Shown piece by piece: positions 29,877-37,691 of a stretch of 64,000 nt of DNA. Position numbers and translations under genes: made by a program. This DNA comes from Bacteroidia bacterium (lineage in GTDB: Bacteria; Bacteroidota; Bacteroidia; Bacteroidales; Prolixibacteraceae). The stretch covers positions 1-64,000 of the forward strand of contig JANYKW010000038.1 in assembly GCA_025358025.1 (NCBI GenBank), written 5' to 3'. Positions within the stretch are counted from its first letter, which is position 1. Each line of letters opens with the position of its first letter. The notes beneath the pieces are model-generated. The model ran no database searches, was not told the origin of the DNA, and worked only from the letters and a program-made list of their open reading frames with translations.

Positions 29877-30329
29877 TTATTCATCAAATCCTATTTGTCC
29901 ATCGCCACAAGCCATCAGATATTCCAACTTTAACTCTTCGTCGAAATCAAGTTCGTTTTCTAAATAAGAATGAACAAAACGTTGTAAGAGCTCTTTCTCA
30001 ATGCGACCAGCAGCGAGGTGATAACTAATATTCTCCATTTCCCTGAGAAATCTTTCCAGGCAATACAGGTATCCGTTAAAAAGCAGGAATTGTGCACCCA
30101 AGGTGATTGACAAGCGTTTATTTCCATCAACAAAGGAATGATTCTTATTGATTGACCATATTAGGTGTGTTAGCTTTTCCTCAAATGTTGGATAATAGTC
30201 ATCAGTCTGAATATGATCCAAAACGCTATATAGGTAACCAATGTTAAGTACTTCGTTACTTCCTCCACCGCTTAACCGAACGGTTTCCTTGTGAGTCATC
30301 TCAGCTTGTTCTTTTGTGAGATAAATCAT
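29877..30329 (-). CDS. Doc/Fic-family (death-on-curing) protein
   Basis: 150 aa. The Fic core motif reads HSFVDGNKRLS, the Doc-type variant HxFx(D)xNKR, within INKNHSFVDGNKRLSITLGAQFLL. Doc proteins transfer phosphate or nucleotides to targets such as EF-Tu. An N-terminal MIYLTKEQAEMTHKETVRLSGG and a C-terminal acidic helix (ELDFDEELKLEYL) flank the core; the latter makes it slightly longer than phage P1 Doc (126 aa). The start lies 1 bp after the stop of the DNA-binding gene at 30331, so the two are an operon and probably a toxin/regulator pair. No Phd-type antitoxin is seen. Confidence 0.85.
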   Translation of the reverse strand: MIYLTKEQAEMTHKETVRLSGGGSNEVLNIGYLYSVLDHIQTDDYYPTFEEKLTHLIWSINKNHSFVDGNKRLSITLGAQFLLFNGYLYCLERFLREMENISYHLAAGRIEKELLQRFVHSYLENELDFDEELKLEYLMACGDGQIGFDE

Positions 30330-30330
30330 G

Positions 30331-31350
30331 CTAATCCCTTTCTTTTAAGCGTTTAAGCGCTGCTATATAGTTTTCTAACCGTGCGCTTAATTCCATACTT
30401 CGATCGCCTATAAACCGATCGAAGTCATCGGCTGGTAATGAGTCGATATATTCCTTTAAATTATGGTGCAATGCATCTCTGAAGCACAAATCGCGGCTCG
30501 CCATCTTTTGCCGGGCTTTCTCCCGTAAAGGTTCCCATAATTTTTGCTGTTCAAATCGTTTGAAAAGAGTGTCTGTTTCTTCCGGACTTAACATCCTTCC
30601 AAGCTCTTTCGATTTCATCCTGAGTTCATCGGCAAAGCCTGTTTCGAAACTCGAAATCAGGTCTAACACTTCGCTGTACATGGTGTGCCGTAAGTTCTCG
30701 TTCTCTTCCAGTTTCAAGATTCTCCGGTATTCGTTGGCATCTTCCCTGAAAATCGATTTGTAAACTTTGTCGGTGTAAATCGGATATTTTGCCTTTCCCA
30801 TATCCACATATTTACCCAAGGCTTCGATAAATTCTTTCCGGTAGTATTCGCCTTTCAGTAAATTTAAGACAAAATCTTCATCGCGCTGATTGATGTATTT
30901 CGTTCCTCCGCCCGTTTTTTTATTGATTGTATCCAGGGTGATATCGAGCATGATGCTCCGCATTTGTTTGGCCTTGTCGCTCTTCGACAGCAACATGGCA
31001 ATATTCAAGAATGCCCGGAAATTAAAAATACCCAATTGAGGAATTTTGTTCAGGACATTCATGTCCTGAACATCCTGTTCTGCGGAAGCTAACTTAAACA
31101 TATCCAGATTATTGCCTTCTATCAAAGCGTAACCGTTTTTCGACAGCTCATCACTGTTGTTTTGCAAGCAACGACTAATTGTACGCTCGTCAACCTCAAA
31201 AAATGTGGAAATTTGTTTCTTGATAAATTTATATTCCCCCTGAAACAAAACTCCGTGAAGCCCAACGGCTTTTTGAATTTCCTGAAGTGCGTAATTGTTG
31301 TTTAATATGTTTTGGCGGGCAACGCCGGAACTTGTTAAATCTTTTGCCAT
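30331..31350 (-). CDS. DNA-binding RhuM/ORF6N-like protein partnered with Doc
   Basis: 339 aa, no signal peptide. The N-terminal part contains a likely HTH (FFEVDERTISRCLQNNSDELSKNG), followed by a domain with FNFRAFLNIAMLLSKSDKAKQMRSIMLDITLDTIN resembling RhuM/ORF6N phage- and plasmid-borne regulators, then a long helical C-terminus. The family has no settled function. It directly precedes the Doc/Fic gene with 1 bp between, the usual pairing of this protein type with Fic proteins, and may act as repressor or antitoxin. I am sure that it is a real gene and its HTH is likely, but not of the family name. Confidence 0.75.
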   Translation of the reverse strand: MAKDLTSSGVARQNILNNNYALQEIQKAVGLHGVLFQGEYKFIKKQISTFFEVDERTISRCLQNNSDELSKNGYALIEGNNLDMFKLASAEQDVQDMNVLNKIPQLGIFNFRAFLNIAMLLSKSDKAKQMRSIMLDITLDTINKKTGGGTKYINQRDEDFVLNLLKGEYYRKEFIEALGKYVDMGKAKYPIYTDKVYKSIFREDANEYRRILKLEENENLRHTMYSEVLDLISSFETGFADELRMKSKELGRMLSPEETDTLFKRFEQQKLWEPLREKARQKMASRDLCFRDALHHNLKEYIDSLPADDFDRFIGDRSMELSARLENYIAALKRLKERD

Positions 31351-31477
31351 AACTTATTGTTTTACCAGGTCCTTGTTGCGTAATTCATTTTTTGAAGATT
31401 CATTTAATTCCGTCCGAAAGAAGGGTAACTCCTTGAAAATCATTTTCGCGCGGACGGTTTTTTTTGTATCCATTTTT

Positions 31478-31497
31478 CCCCGGGTTGAAACCCGGGG
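31478..31497. repeat. CCCGGG-type hairpin repeat
   Basis: An exact 8-bp stem (CCCCGGGT / ACCCGGGG) around TGAA, followed by GCTACCAATAT. This phrase recurs widely in Bacteroidota intergenic regions in my experience, so it is probably a dispersed REP-like element rather than a terminator; a T run precedes it at 31458-31465. Confidence 0.6.
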
Positions 31498-31807
31498 CTA
31501 CCAATATTCCACCCTTACCGGGCTAAATGCCTCATATTCTACTCTACCCATCCAAAACTCAGGCCTGCCAGCCGAAGCCTTTTTCAATGGCTAAAATCAT
31601 TGTATTCCTCTGCAAGTTACAACATCTGATTACATAAAAACATTATTGTAAAAAGTATTTTCTATCAATTCGCTTTTAAAATATCAATCACATTCCAAAT
31701 GAAGTACTCATGAGATTTATGAGGAAATTTAATAACTTAAATCCGGTGTTGATGATTTAATAATCCCTGGCGAGAGGTAGTTGTTAGTCTGACTTTTCCA
31801 GAAACCC

Positions 31808-31990
31808 TCAAATATTCACCGGCAATAAATACTTTATCACTGCCTGCCAGTCCTTAACCCTTTCAGATCCAAACATGATTAATTCACCTTCAAAATCTCC
31901 GGCTCCATTCTTTTCCCGGTCATCAACCAGGTAATCAGCCTTATTCAAGTCTCTTCGATGACTAATGATTATCCTTTTGCAGGCACCAAT
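31808..31990 (-). pseudogene. C-terminal remnant of a 5'(3')-deoxyribonucleotidase
   Basis: Minus-strand translation ending at the TGA 31808-31810 gives CKRIIISHRRDLNKADYLVD followed by DREKNGAGDFEGELIMFGSE, matching the last third of the NT5C-type nucleotidases of the HAD superfamily (motif IV YLIDD and the GA-x-FEGELI-x-FGSE block). An in-frame TAG lies just upstream of the readable part and the catalytic N-terminal DxDx motif is gone. About 55 residues survive. Confidence 0.6.
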
Positions 31991-32266
31991 CTAAATTTGG
32001 ATCAAAAAACCCGCCAAAAAAGCCCCACCTGAAAATCCCATCAGGTTTTCCAACAACCATTATAAACCACTAGAAAATTGATACTATTTTCTTCCATTCC
32101 TTATTATTTATCTTAATTGCTGTAAATTTAGACCTGTATAAATCAAGATGCTGAACTTAAAATATTTTGAAAAGAGTGTCCAATTTATCGGGGATTAAGA
32201 CAAAAAATCCATTGACAGCGGGAGATTTTGAGATGTTGGTGATCGCAGTTAAACACGAAACGCAAT

Positions 32267-33541
32267 ATGAATAAACAAACACTATTTCGAATAATTGCTT
32301 TAGTTTGCCTGGCGCTATTTTCAGGCATAACCGGATCCGGCCAAATTTTAACCTATCGGATTGTCGGTACTGAACAGACAAAATCTTACAACAACTTTGG
32401 TGTAATCTCAACACCAACAGCCGGGCAGCCCTTCTATGGTCAAAATTCCAACCATCCGGGGAATATCCCCAGTTATAAAAACAATGGGGACGGCACAATT
32501 ACTGACAATGTATCCGGATTAATGTGGGAAAATACAACCGATAAAAATGGGGATAGTGTTATCAATTACTATGACAAGCTGACTTACGCTGAAGCATTGG
32601 CCGCTGCATCATTGTGCAGAACGGGAGGATACACCGATTGGAGATTGCCTACTATTAAAGAGCTATACTCATTGATCATGTATGAAGGTGCTGAGCCAAA
32701 TCCAAATGCCACTGCACCGGGTGCTTCGATTCCATATATCAATACTGATTACTTTACTTTTGGCTATGGCGATCTCAACTCAAGTGCACATGGAGGCAAA
32801 TTTAATGAACGACTTATTGATGCCCAGTATGCATGTTCCTCAATTTATGTATCAACGACAATGAATGGAATGCCAACAATGTTCGGCGTCAACTTTGCCG
32901 ATGGACGTATTAAGGGTTATCCGGCAAATGATCGGAAAAAGTACTATGTGCTTTATGTTCGCGGCAATACGGCATATGGCACAAATAAATTCACGGACAA
33001 TGGCAATGGAACAATTACAGATAGTGCAACTGGTCTGATGTGGATGCAAAATGACAATGGATCGGCAGTTTTATGGGAGAATGCACTGAGTTATGCCGAA
33101 GATTTTTCATTCGCAGGGTATTCAGATTGGAGATTGCCGGATGTCAAAGAATTGCAAGGCATTGTCGACTATACCCGTTCACCGGAAACAACAGGTTCTG
33201 CCGCCATCAATCCACTATTCAATTGTACCCAAATTACAAACGAAGCAGGTGCTAAAGACGATCCTTACTATTGGAGCAATACAACCTTCTGCTCTCAAAC
33301 CCCGAGCGCAGGTCGAGCTGCTTGTTATGTTTCCTTCGGAAGGGCAATGGGGTATATGGGCAGGTGGATTGATGTTCATGGTGCAGGTGCACAGCGAAGC
33401 GATCCAAAAACAGGCGATCCGAAGAATTTTCCTTTTGGATTTGGCCCACAGGGGGATGCAATACGAATATACAATCATGTAAGGCTGGTCAGGAATTATA
33501 ATACAGCAACGAGTTTAGATGGAACCAAAACAAATAATTAA
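32267..33541 (+). CDS. Secreted protein with two DUF1566 (Lcl C-terminal) domains
   Basis: 424 aa with a signal peptide (about 1-26, ending SGITGSGQ). Two copies of a DUF1566 module are present, each opening with a GDGTITDNVSGLMWE-type motif (about 74 and 246: NGNGTITDSATGLMWMQ) and each carrying YTDWRLPTIKELYSL or YSDWRLPDVKELQGI. DUF1566/Lcl domains are related in fold to FISUMP/C-type-lectin-like surface modules and are implicated in adhesion. It stands alone between the Doc operon and the CreD operon. Why two domains are fused is unknown; the second has a longer insertion ending in the LVRNYN strand. Confidence 0.85.
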   Translation: MNKQTLFRIIALVCLALFSGITGSGQILTYRIVGTEQTKSYNNFGVISTPTAGQPFYGQNSNHPGNIPSYKNNGDGTITDNVSGLMWENTTDKNGDSVINYYDKLTYAEALAAASLCRTGGYTDWRLPTIKELYSLIMYEGAEPNPNATAPGASIPYINTDYFTFGYGDLNSSAHGGKFNERLIDAQYACSSIYVSTTMNGMPTMFGVNFADGRIKGYPANDRKKYYVLYVRGNTAYGTNKFTDNGNGTITDSATGLMWMQNDNGSAVLWENALSYAEDFSFAGYSDWRLPDVKELQGIVDYTRSPETTGSAAINPLFNCTQITNEAGAKDDPYYWSNTTFCSQTPSAGRAACYVSFGRAMGYMGRWIDVHGAGAQRSDPKTGDPKNFPFGFGPQGDAIRIYNHVRLVRNYNTATSLDGTKTNN

Positions 33542-33713
33542 ATAATCAATCGATTTTGGAGTCCAGATCTGAACTCTATAGTCCACTTCGATTCTGCCGA
33601 AGATAGCTAAATCTAAAATTTGTTGCCTATGAAAGTTTCAATAATCAGATTTTCAGGTCAACGTGTCTATTCTTACCAGTTTTTATAGTATTAATATTTT
33701 TTTGTGCAACCTA

Positions 33714-33744
33714 TTGCATTTTCGATTATTGTTATTTAACTTTG
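33714..33744 (+). promoter_or_regulatory. Bacteroidota-type promoter of the winged-helix/CreD operon
   Basis: A -7 box TAACTTTG (33737-33744) fits TAnnTTTG, and a TTG at 33714-33716 lies 20 bp upstream as the -33 element. Transcription would begin near 33750, inside the adjoining AAAGTACTTT palindrome, only about 14 bp before the ATG. Confidence 0.6.
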
Positions 33745-33750
33745 CAATTC

Positions 33751-33760
33751 AAAGTACTTT
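33751..33760. promoter_or_regulatory. AAAGTACTTT operator at the operon start
   Basis: A perfect 10-bp palindrome in the context TTCAAAGTACTTTTAA, overlapping the predicted start of transcription and ending 3 bp before the ATG at 33764. The same TTCAAAGTACTTTTAA appears before the CreD gene. It is the likely site of the operon's own winged-helix regulator. Confidence 0.65.
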
Positions 33761-33763
33761 TAA

Positions 33764-34408
33764 ATGAAAACAAATTCAATCAATCCCAATGAAGATCTTC
33801 AGACCATTCGGGAAATAATGGAACGGTCATCCAAGTTTTTGTCACTTAGCGGATTATCAGGGATTTTTGCCGGTGTATGCGCATCGATTGGCGCATTAGT
33901 TGCCTGGGTTTTTATTTTGGAATCGGGTCACATTCGATACGACGAATTTATACATAGTCCAGGTAGTTCGTCAATTTCAGGCATTGGATTTTATCTTGCA
34001 CTGGATGCGTTGCTGGTGCTTGGATTGGCGGTTATTGGAGCTGTATATTTTTCACTGAGGAATGCCAGGAAGGCCGGTCAGCTGTTTTGGACTATTTCAA
34101 CCCGAAGATTACTCGTCCATTTAATGATTCCTTTGGTTTCAGGTGGAATTTTTACACTGATTCTGGTGTTACGTAACAACATGGAGCTCGTTGCTTCGGT
34201 CATGTTGATTTTTTACGGATTGTCACTTGTAAATGCAGGGAAGTTTACGTTAGGTGAGATTCATTACCTTGGATTGACGGAAATTGTCATTGGCCTGTTG
34301 GCAGGTGTTTTCATTCATCAGGGGCTACTTTTTTGGACGATAGGTTTTGGCTTGATTCATATCATTTACGGGACAGTGATGTACTACCGGCACGAGCGAA
34401 TAAAATGA
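33764..34408 (+). CDS. Membrane protein of the winged-helix/CreD operon
   Basis: 214 aa, beginning MKTNSINPNEDLQTIREIMERSSKF, a short amphipathic lead, then about five to six hydrophobic helices (LSGLSGIFAGVCASIGALVAWVF; IGFYLALDALLVLGLAVIGAVYF; LLVHLMIPLVSGGIFTLILV; VASVMLIFYGLSLVNAGKF; IGLLAGVFIHQGLLFW). No catalytic motif is visible. The SSKFLSLSGLSGI opening is common in Bacteroidota membrane proteins coded just before an ArsR/MarR-like regulator. The stop overlaps the regulator's ATG (ATGA). Its function is unknown; it may sense or modulate envelope state together with CreD. Confidence 0.8.
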   Translation: MKTNSINPNEDLQTIREIMERSSKFLSLSGLSGIFAGVCASIGALVAWVFILESGHIRYDEFIHSPGSSSISGIGFYLALDALLVLGLAVIGAVYFSLRNARKAGQLFWTISTRRLLVHLMIPLVSGGIFTLILVLRNNMELVASVMLIFYGLSLVNAGKFTLGEIHYLGLTEIVIGLLAGVFIHQGLLFWTIGFGLIHIIYGTVMYYRHERIK

Positions 34409-34701
34409 AAAATCCGATTTCAAACCTTCAGAAAGTATTTGAAAGTCGCATCAGACTTGGTATCATGTCGGCGCTCATGGTCAATGACACGCTTGATTTC
34501 AACGCGCTCAAGGAATTGCTTGGGTTGACCGACGGGAACCTTGCCAGCCACTTAAAAGCTTTGGAACATCGGGAAATAGTTGTGGTTTCGAAGCAATTTA
34601 TTGGCAGGAAGCCAAATACAACCATTAAGGCAACCGACCGTGGAAGAATTTTTTTTCGAAAGCATTTGTCAGCACTCGAAGAACTAATAAACAATCAATA
34701 A
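34405..34701 (+). CDS. Winged-helix transcriptional regulator
   Basis: 98 aa; the ATG at 34405 overlaps the preceding stop, which decides the start over longer readings. It is a single winged helix of the PF13601 type: RIRLGIMSALMVNDTLDFNALKELLGLTDGNLASHLKALE (helices 2-4 including the recognition helix) and KQFIGRKPNTTIKATDRGRIFF (wing). No ligand domain is present. Such proteins usually repress their own operon; the AAAGTACTTT palindromes before the operon and before CreD are the natural targets. Confidence 0.88.
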   Translation: MKNPISNLQKVFESRIRLGIMSALMVNDTLDFNALKELLGLTDGNLASHLKALEHREIVVVSKQFIGRKPNTTIKATDRGRIFFRKHLSALEELINNQ

Positions 34702-34712
34702 TTTTTTTAATC

Positions 34713-34738
34713 AAGTACTTTGATTTTCAAAGTACTTT
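34713..34738. promoter_or_regulatory. Double AAGTACTT operator before creD
   Basis: Two palindromic cores, AAGTACTT (34713-34720, context TCAAGTACTTTGA) and AAAGTACTTT (34729-34738), have centres 17 bp apart, in the 51-bp gap between the regulator and CreD genes. The second copy matches the site at 33751 over TTCAAAGTACTTTTAA. The arrangement suggests two repressor dimers and a second, internal promoter. Confidence 0.62.
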
Positions 34739-34752
34739 TAATATTTTAAATC

Positions 34753-36060
34753 ATGGAAACAAAAAGTATTCAGCAGTTTATGAATAGTTACAGTGTTAAG
34801 ATGATCATCGTTTCTGGTTTGGCCCTTATGCTGCTTATCCCGTCGTTTATGATCATGAATCTTATTCAGGAGCGCATGGACCTGAGCGAAAAGGTGAAAA
34901 AGGAACTCTATGCCCAATGGGGAGGGAAACAGGTGGTTGCCGGACCTGTCCTGAATGTGCCATTTACGGTAACTGAATCAGGAGAGAAGAATCAGTTGAC
35001 CAATGAGCGACACGGGGTGGCACATTTCCTGCCCGAAACATTGAAAACGGAGGGTGCGCTGTTTCCTGAAACAAGGAATCGCGGAATCTACCAGGTAGTG
35101 GTCTACGAAGGAAAGCTCAAAATGAAAGGTTCATTTATTCCACCGGATGTTTCACGGTTGGAAATTCAGAATGCCCAATACAACTGGAATGCAGCCTATT
35201 TCACTATTGGAGTTTCAGATATGAGGGGAATAAAAAACCTGCCCGTTTTGGTCATAAACGGGCAGAAGTTCAAAGTTGAGCCTGGTGTAGCCGACACCGA
35301 TTTGTTCCAGTCAGGAATTACCATGAAGGTCGATCCGATTGACCTGAAGCAGCCATTAAATTACGAGATTGAGCTGGTGCTGAATGGTTCAGAAGATTTG
35401 TCGGTCGAAATGCTGGGAACAACATCAGAAGTGTCTATGAAATCGGATTGGGCACAACCGAGTTTTACCGGAAGATTTCTTCCGGAGAGCCGCAATGTTT
35501 CTGCCAATGGGTTCACAGCAGAATGGCGTGTGACTCATCTGAACCGCAATTTTCCACAGCAGTGGCCAGACCGAAAATTCAATACGCACGAAGCCGTGCT
35601 TGGCGTTGAACTGCTCATCCCGGTAGATCATTACCAGAAATCGATGCGGTCGGTAAAGTATGCTATCCTGTTTATCGCTTTGAATTTTCTCATCTTTCTT
35701 TTCGTCGAAATTAAAGGCAAAACCAGGATTCATCCGTTCCAGTATTCATTGGTAGCATTTGCCTTGCTGATCTTTTATGCCCTGCTCACTTCTTTAGGTG
35801 AACAAATTGGATTCAATTTGGCATATCTTGTTTCGGCTGGAGCTGTCACATCGCTAATTTCGTGGTATGTTTTTACAATGTTACATGAAAGGCGTTTGGT
35901 AGTTTGGGTAACCCTTTTACAAACGGGATTATATTTGTCCCTGTTTACCATTTTGCAGTTGCAGGATTATGCCTTGCTTGCAGGAAGCATTGGACTTTTC
36001 GCGATCCTGACCATCATTATGCGCGCATCGCAGCAAATTAAATGGTACCCGGAAGAATAG
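34753..36060 (+). CDS. creD: CreD-like inner membrane protein
   Basis: 435 aa. The N-terminal membrane helix (IIVSGLALMLLIPSFMIMNLI) is followed by a large periplasmic domain with the CreD signature ERMDLSEKVKKELYAQWGGKQVVAGPVLNVPF, FLPETLKTEGALFPETRNRGIYQVVVYEGKLKMKGSF and EWRVTHLNRNFPQQW, then a multi-helix C-terminal domain (SVKYAILFIALNFLIFLFVEIKG ... TIIMRASQQIKWYPE). In proteobacteria, CreD is linked to envelope stress and beta-lactam or colicin tolerance. Here it is not with CreBC kinases but downstream of a winged-helix regulator, as is usual in Bacteroidota. A double operator precedes it. Confidence 0.92.
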   Translation: METKSIQQFMNSYSVKMIIVSGLALMLLIPSFMIMNLIQERMDLSEKVKKELYAQWGGKQVVAGPVLNVPFTVTESGEKNQLTNERHGVAHFLPETLKTEGALFPETRNRGIYQVVVYEGKLKMKGSFIPPDVSRLEIQNAQYNWNAAYFTIGVSDMRGIKNLPVLVINGQKFKVEPGVADTDLFQSGITMKVDPIDLKQPLNYEIELVLNGSEDLSVEMLGTTSEVSMKSDWAQPSFTGRFLPESRNVSANGFTAEWRVTHLNRNFPQQWPDRKFNTHEAVLGVELLIPVDHYQKSMRSVKYAILFIALNFLIFLFVEIKGKTRIHPFQYSLVAFALLIFYALLTSLGEQIGFNLAYLVSAGAVTSLISWYVFTMLHERRLVVWVTLLQTGLYLSLFTILQLQDYALLAGSIGLFAILTIIMRASQQIKWYPEE

Positions 36061-36191
36061 ATCCTTTGACAGCTAAGTGCTGGCCCCCAATAAAATTTTT
36101 TAGCTTTTTCGATTTTTTTAAATTAGTTTTAACATCGGATAAATAAAGGTGTCCAATCTTTTTTATTATACAAAACCAAATTAACTAAGTC

Positions 36192-37658
36192 ATGACACAG
36201 AGAAGAGATTTTATCAAGCACAGTATTTTGGGTACCACCGGAATTGTTATCGGAGGAATGGGATTTAGTTCTAAATCGTATGCTTCTATCATTGGAGCCA
36301 ACGATCGTTTTAGGATGGCAATTTGCGGTGTCAATGGCCGGGGAAAAGACCATATCAAGGGATTTGGAGGTCTGGAAAATCTGGAGATTGCCTATCTTGT
36401 CGATCCCGACAGCAAAGTACTTGAAAATCGCATCAATGAGTTACGTTCAAAAGGTGGATTAAGTTCGGGCGTGAAAGGTGTGGCAGATGTCCGCCGTGTA
36501 CTTGAAGACCCTAATATTGACGCCATCAGCGTGGCAACTCCCAATAGTTGGCATTCCCAAATGGTGATTTGGGCTGCCCAGTCAAAAAAACATTGTTATG
36601 TTGAGAAACCTGCAAGCCACGACATCCATGAAGGACGTATTGCCCTGGCAGCAGCAGAAAAATACGGAATAGTTGTTCAGCATGGTACACAACGACGCAG
36701 CGAACCCGGATGGGCGCGACAAATATCCGACATTCGATCTGGTAAATATGGTAAAATGTTGGTATCGCATGGACTTGCCTGCAAACCTCGCGAAGGTATT
36801 GGCTTTGAGACTGATTCAAATCCTCCGGCTAATCTGGACTGGAATATATGGAAAGGACCTGCAGTTATTAATAGCTACAACAAGAATCTGGTTCATTACA
36901 ACTGGCATTGGAACTGGAAAGTTGGTAATGGCGAATTAAATAACCAGGGGACTCATCAGCTCGACGTGGCATACTGGGGGCTTGATGCGGAAGTTGAAAA
37001 TACCCATCCTGTTCGGGTGATGGCAATAGGTGGAAGATTCGTGTGGGAAGATCAGGGTGAAACACCCAATACCATGTTTGCCCTTGCAGAGTTTGCAAAC
37101 GGGCAATATGTTTTTTTCAATGTCCGTAATGTGAACTATCCAGGATACAAAACTGAAGTTACAAACCGGTTTTATTTTGAAGATGGCGCAAAACTCGTTG
37201 AAGGAAAATATGAACCACACAACGGAAGTCAACCCCGCAATGTCCCAATCACAGATGTTCGGCAAACACCCGGTGGCAACTGGAAAAGTTTTGTGACCGC
37301 TTGCCGTGCCAACGATCCTAAAATGGCCAATGGTAACATGTACGACGCCCATTACAGTTGTGCACTTGGTCACCTGATGAACACTTCTTACAAGTTAGGT
37401 AAAAAAGTACCCTTCAATGAAAAAGCCGGTCGATTTGGCGACAATGCGCTGGCATACGAAGAATTTATGAAAATTCATGCTATTGCAAGAGATGGCATGG
37501 GCGTGCCGGAAAATAAAGCTGAATACATCGTTGGGCCATGGCTAAAATTTGATGGTAAGACGGAACAATTTATTGGCGATCATTCTGTCGAAGCCAACCA
37601 ATTGCTTGCTGATCCGCGTAATTCCGGATACATCTTACCTTCAGCGAAATCAGTATAA
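36192..37658 (+). CDS. Tat-exported Gfo/Idh/MocA-family oxidoreductase
   Basis: 488 aa. A twin-arginine signal opens the protein (TQRRDFIKHSILGTTGIVIGG), so it is exported folded with its NAD(P). Rossmann start: FRMAICGVNGRGKDHIKGF; the conserved EKP motif is in HCYVEKPASHDIHEGR; the substrate domain has WHWNWKVGNGELNNQGTHQLDVAYWGL. Such periplasmic oxidoreductases act on sugars, and some members form or reduce 3-keto sugars. Its neighbours are a GH3, a DUF1080 protein and a PIG-L deacetylase, all secreted. The next gene on the other strand ends only 33 bp away. Confidence 0.92.
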   Translation: MTQRRDFIKHSILGTTGIVIGGMGFSSKSYASIIGANDRFRMAICGVNGRGKDHIKGFGGLENLEIAYLVDPDSKVLENRINELRSKGGLSSGVKGVADVRRVLEDPNIDAISVATPNSWHSQMVIWAAQSKKHCYVEKPASHDIHEGRIALAAAEKYGIVVQHGTQRRSEPGWARQISDIRSGKYGKMLVSHGLACKPREGIGFETDSNPPANLDWNIWKGPAVINSYNKNLVHYNWHWNWKVGNGELNNQGTHQLDVAYWGLDAEVENTHPVRVMAIGGRFVWEDQGETPNTMFALAEFANGQYVFFNVRNVNYPGYKTEVTNRFYFEDGAKLVEGKYEPHNGSQPRNVPITDVRQTPGGNWKSFVTACRANDPKMANGNMYDAHYSCALGHLMNTSYKLGKKVPFNEKAGRFGDNALAYEEFMKIHAIARDGMGVPENKAEYIVGPWLKFDGKTEQFIGDHSVEANQLLADPRNSGYILPSAKSV

Positions 37659-37691
37659 AAAAGATCGAATTTTTACGAGGGAAATCTGCTT

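Larger units (their letters stand above)
31351..32266. other. 916-bp stretch with repeat and gene remnant only
   Basis: Between the divergent Doc-operon start and the DUF1566 gene there is no intact gene. It holds the promoter region of the minus-strand operon, a CCCGGG-type hairpin repeat (31478-31497) and the tail of a 5'-nucleotidase gene (31808-31990). The stretch 32100-32266 should hold the DUF1566 promoter; nothing else is recognisable. Confidence 0.6.

Noticed and set aside
31295-31594. Plus-strand reading across the start of the minus-strand RhuM-like gene
   Set aside because: It is antisense to a clear gene at one end and runs through the CCCGGG repeat at the other.
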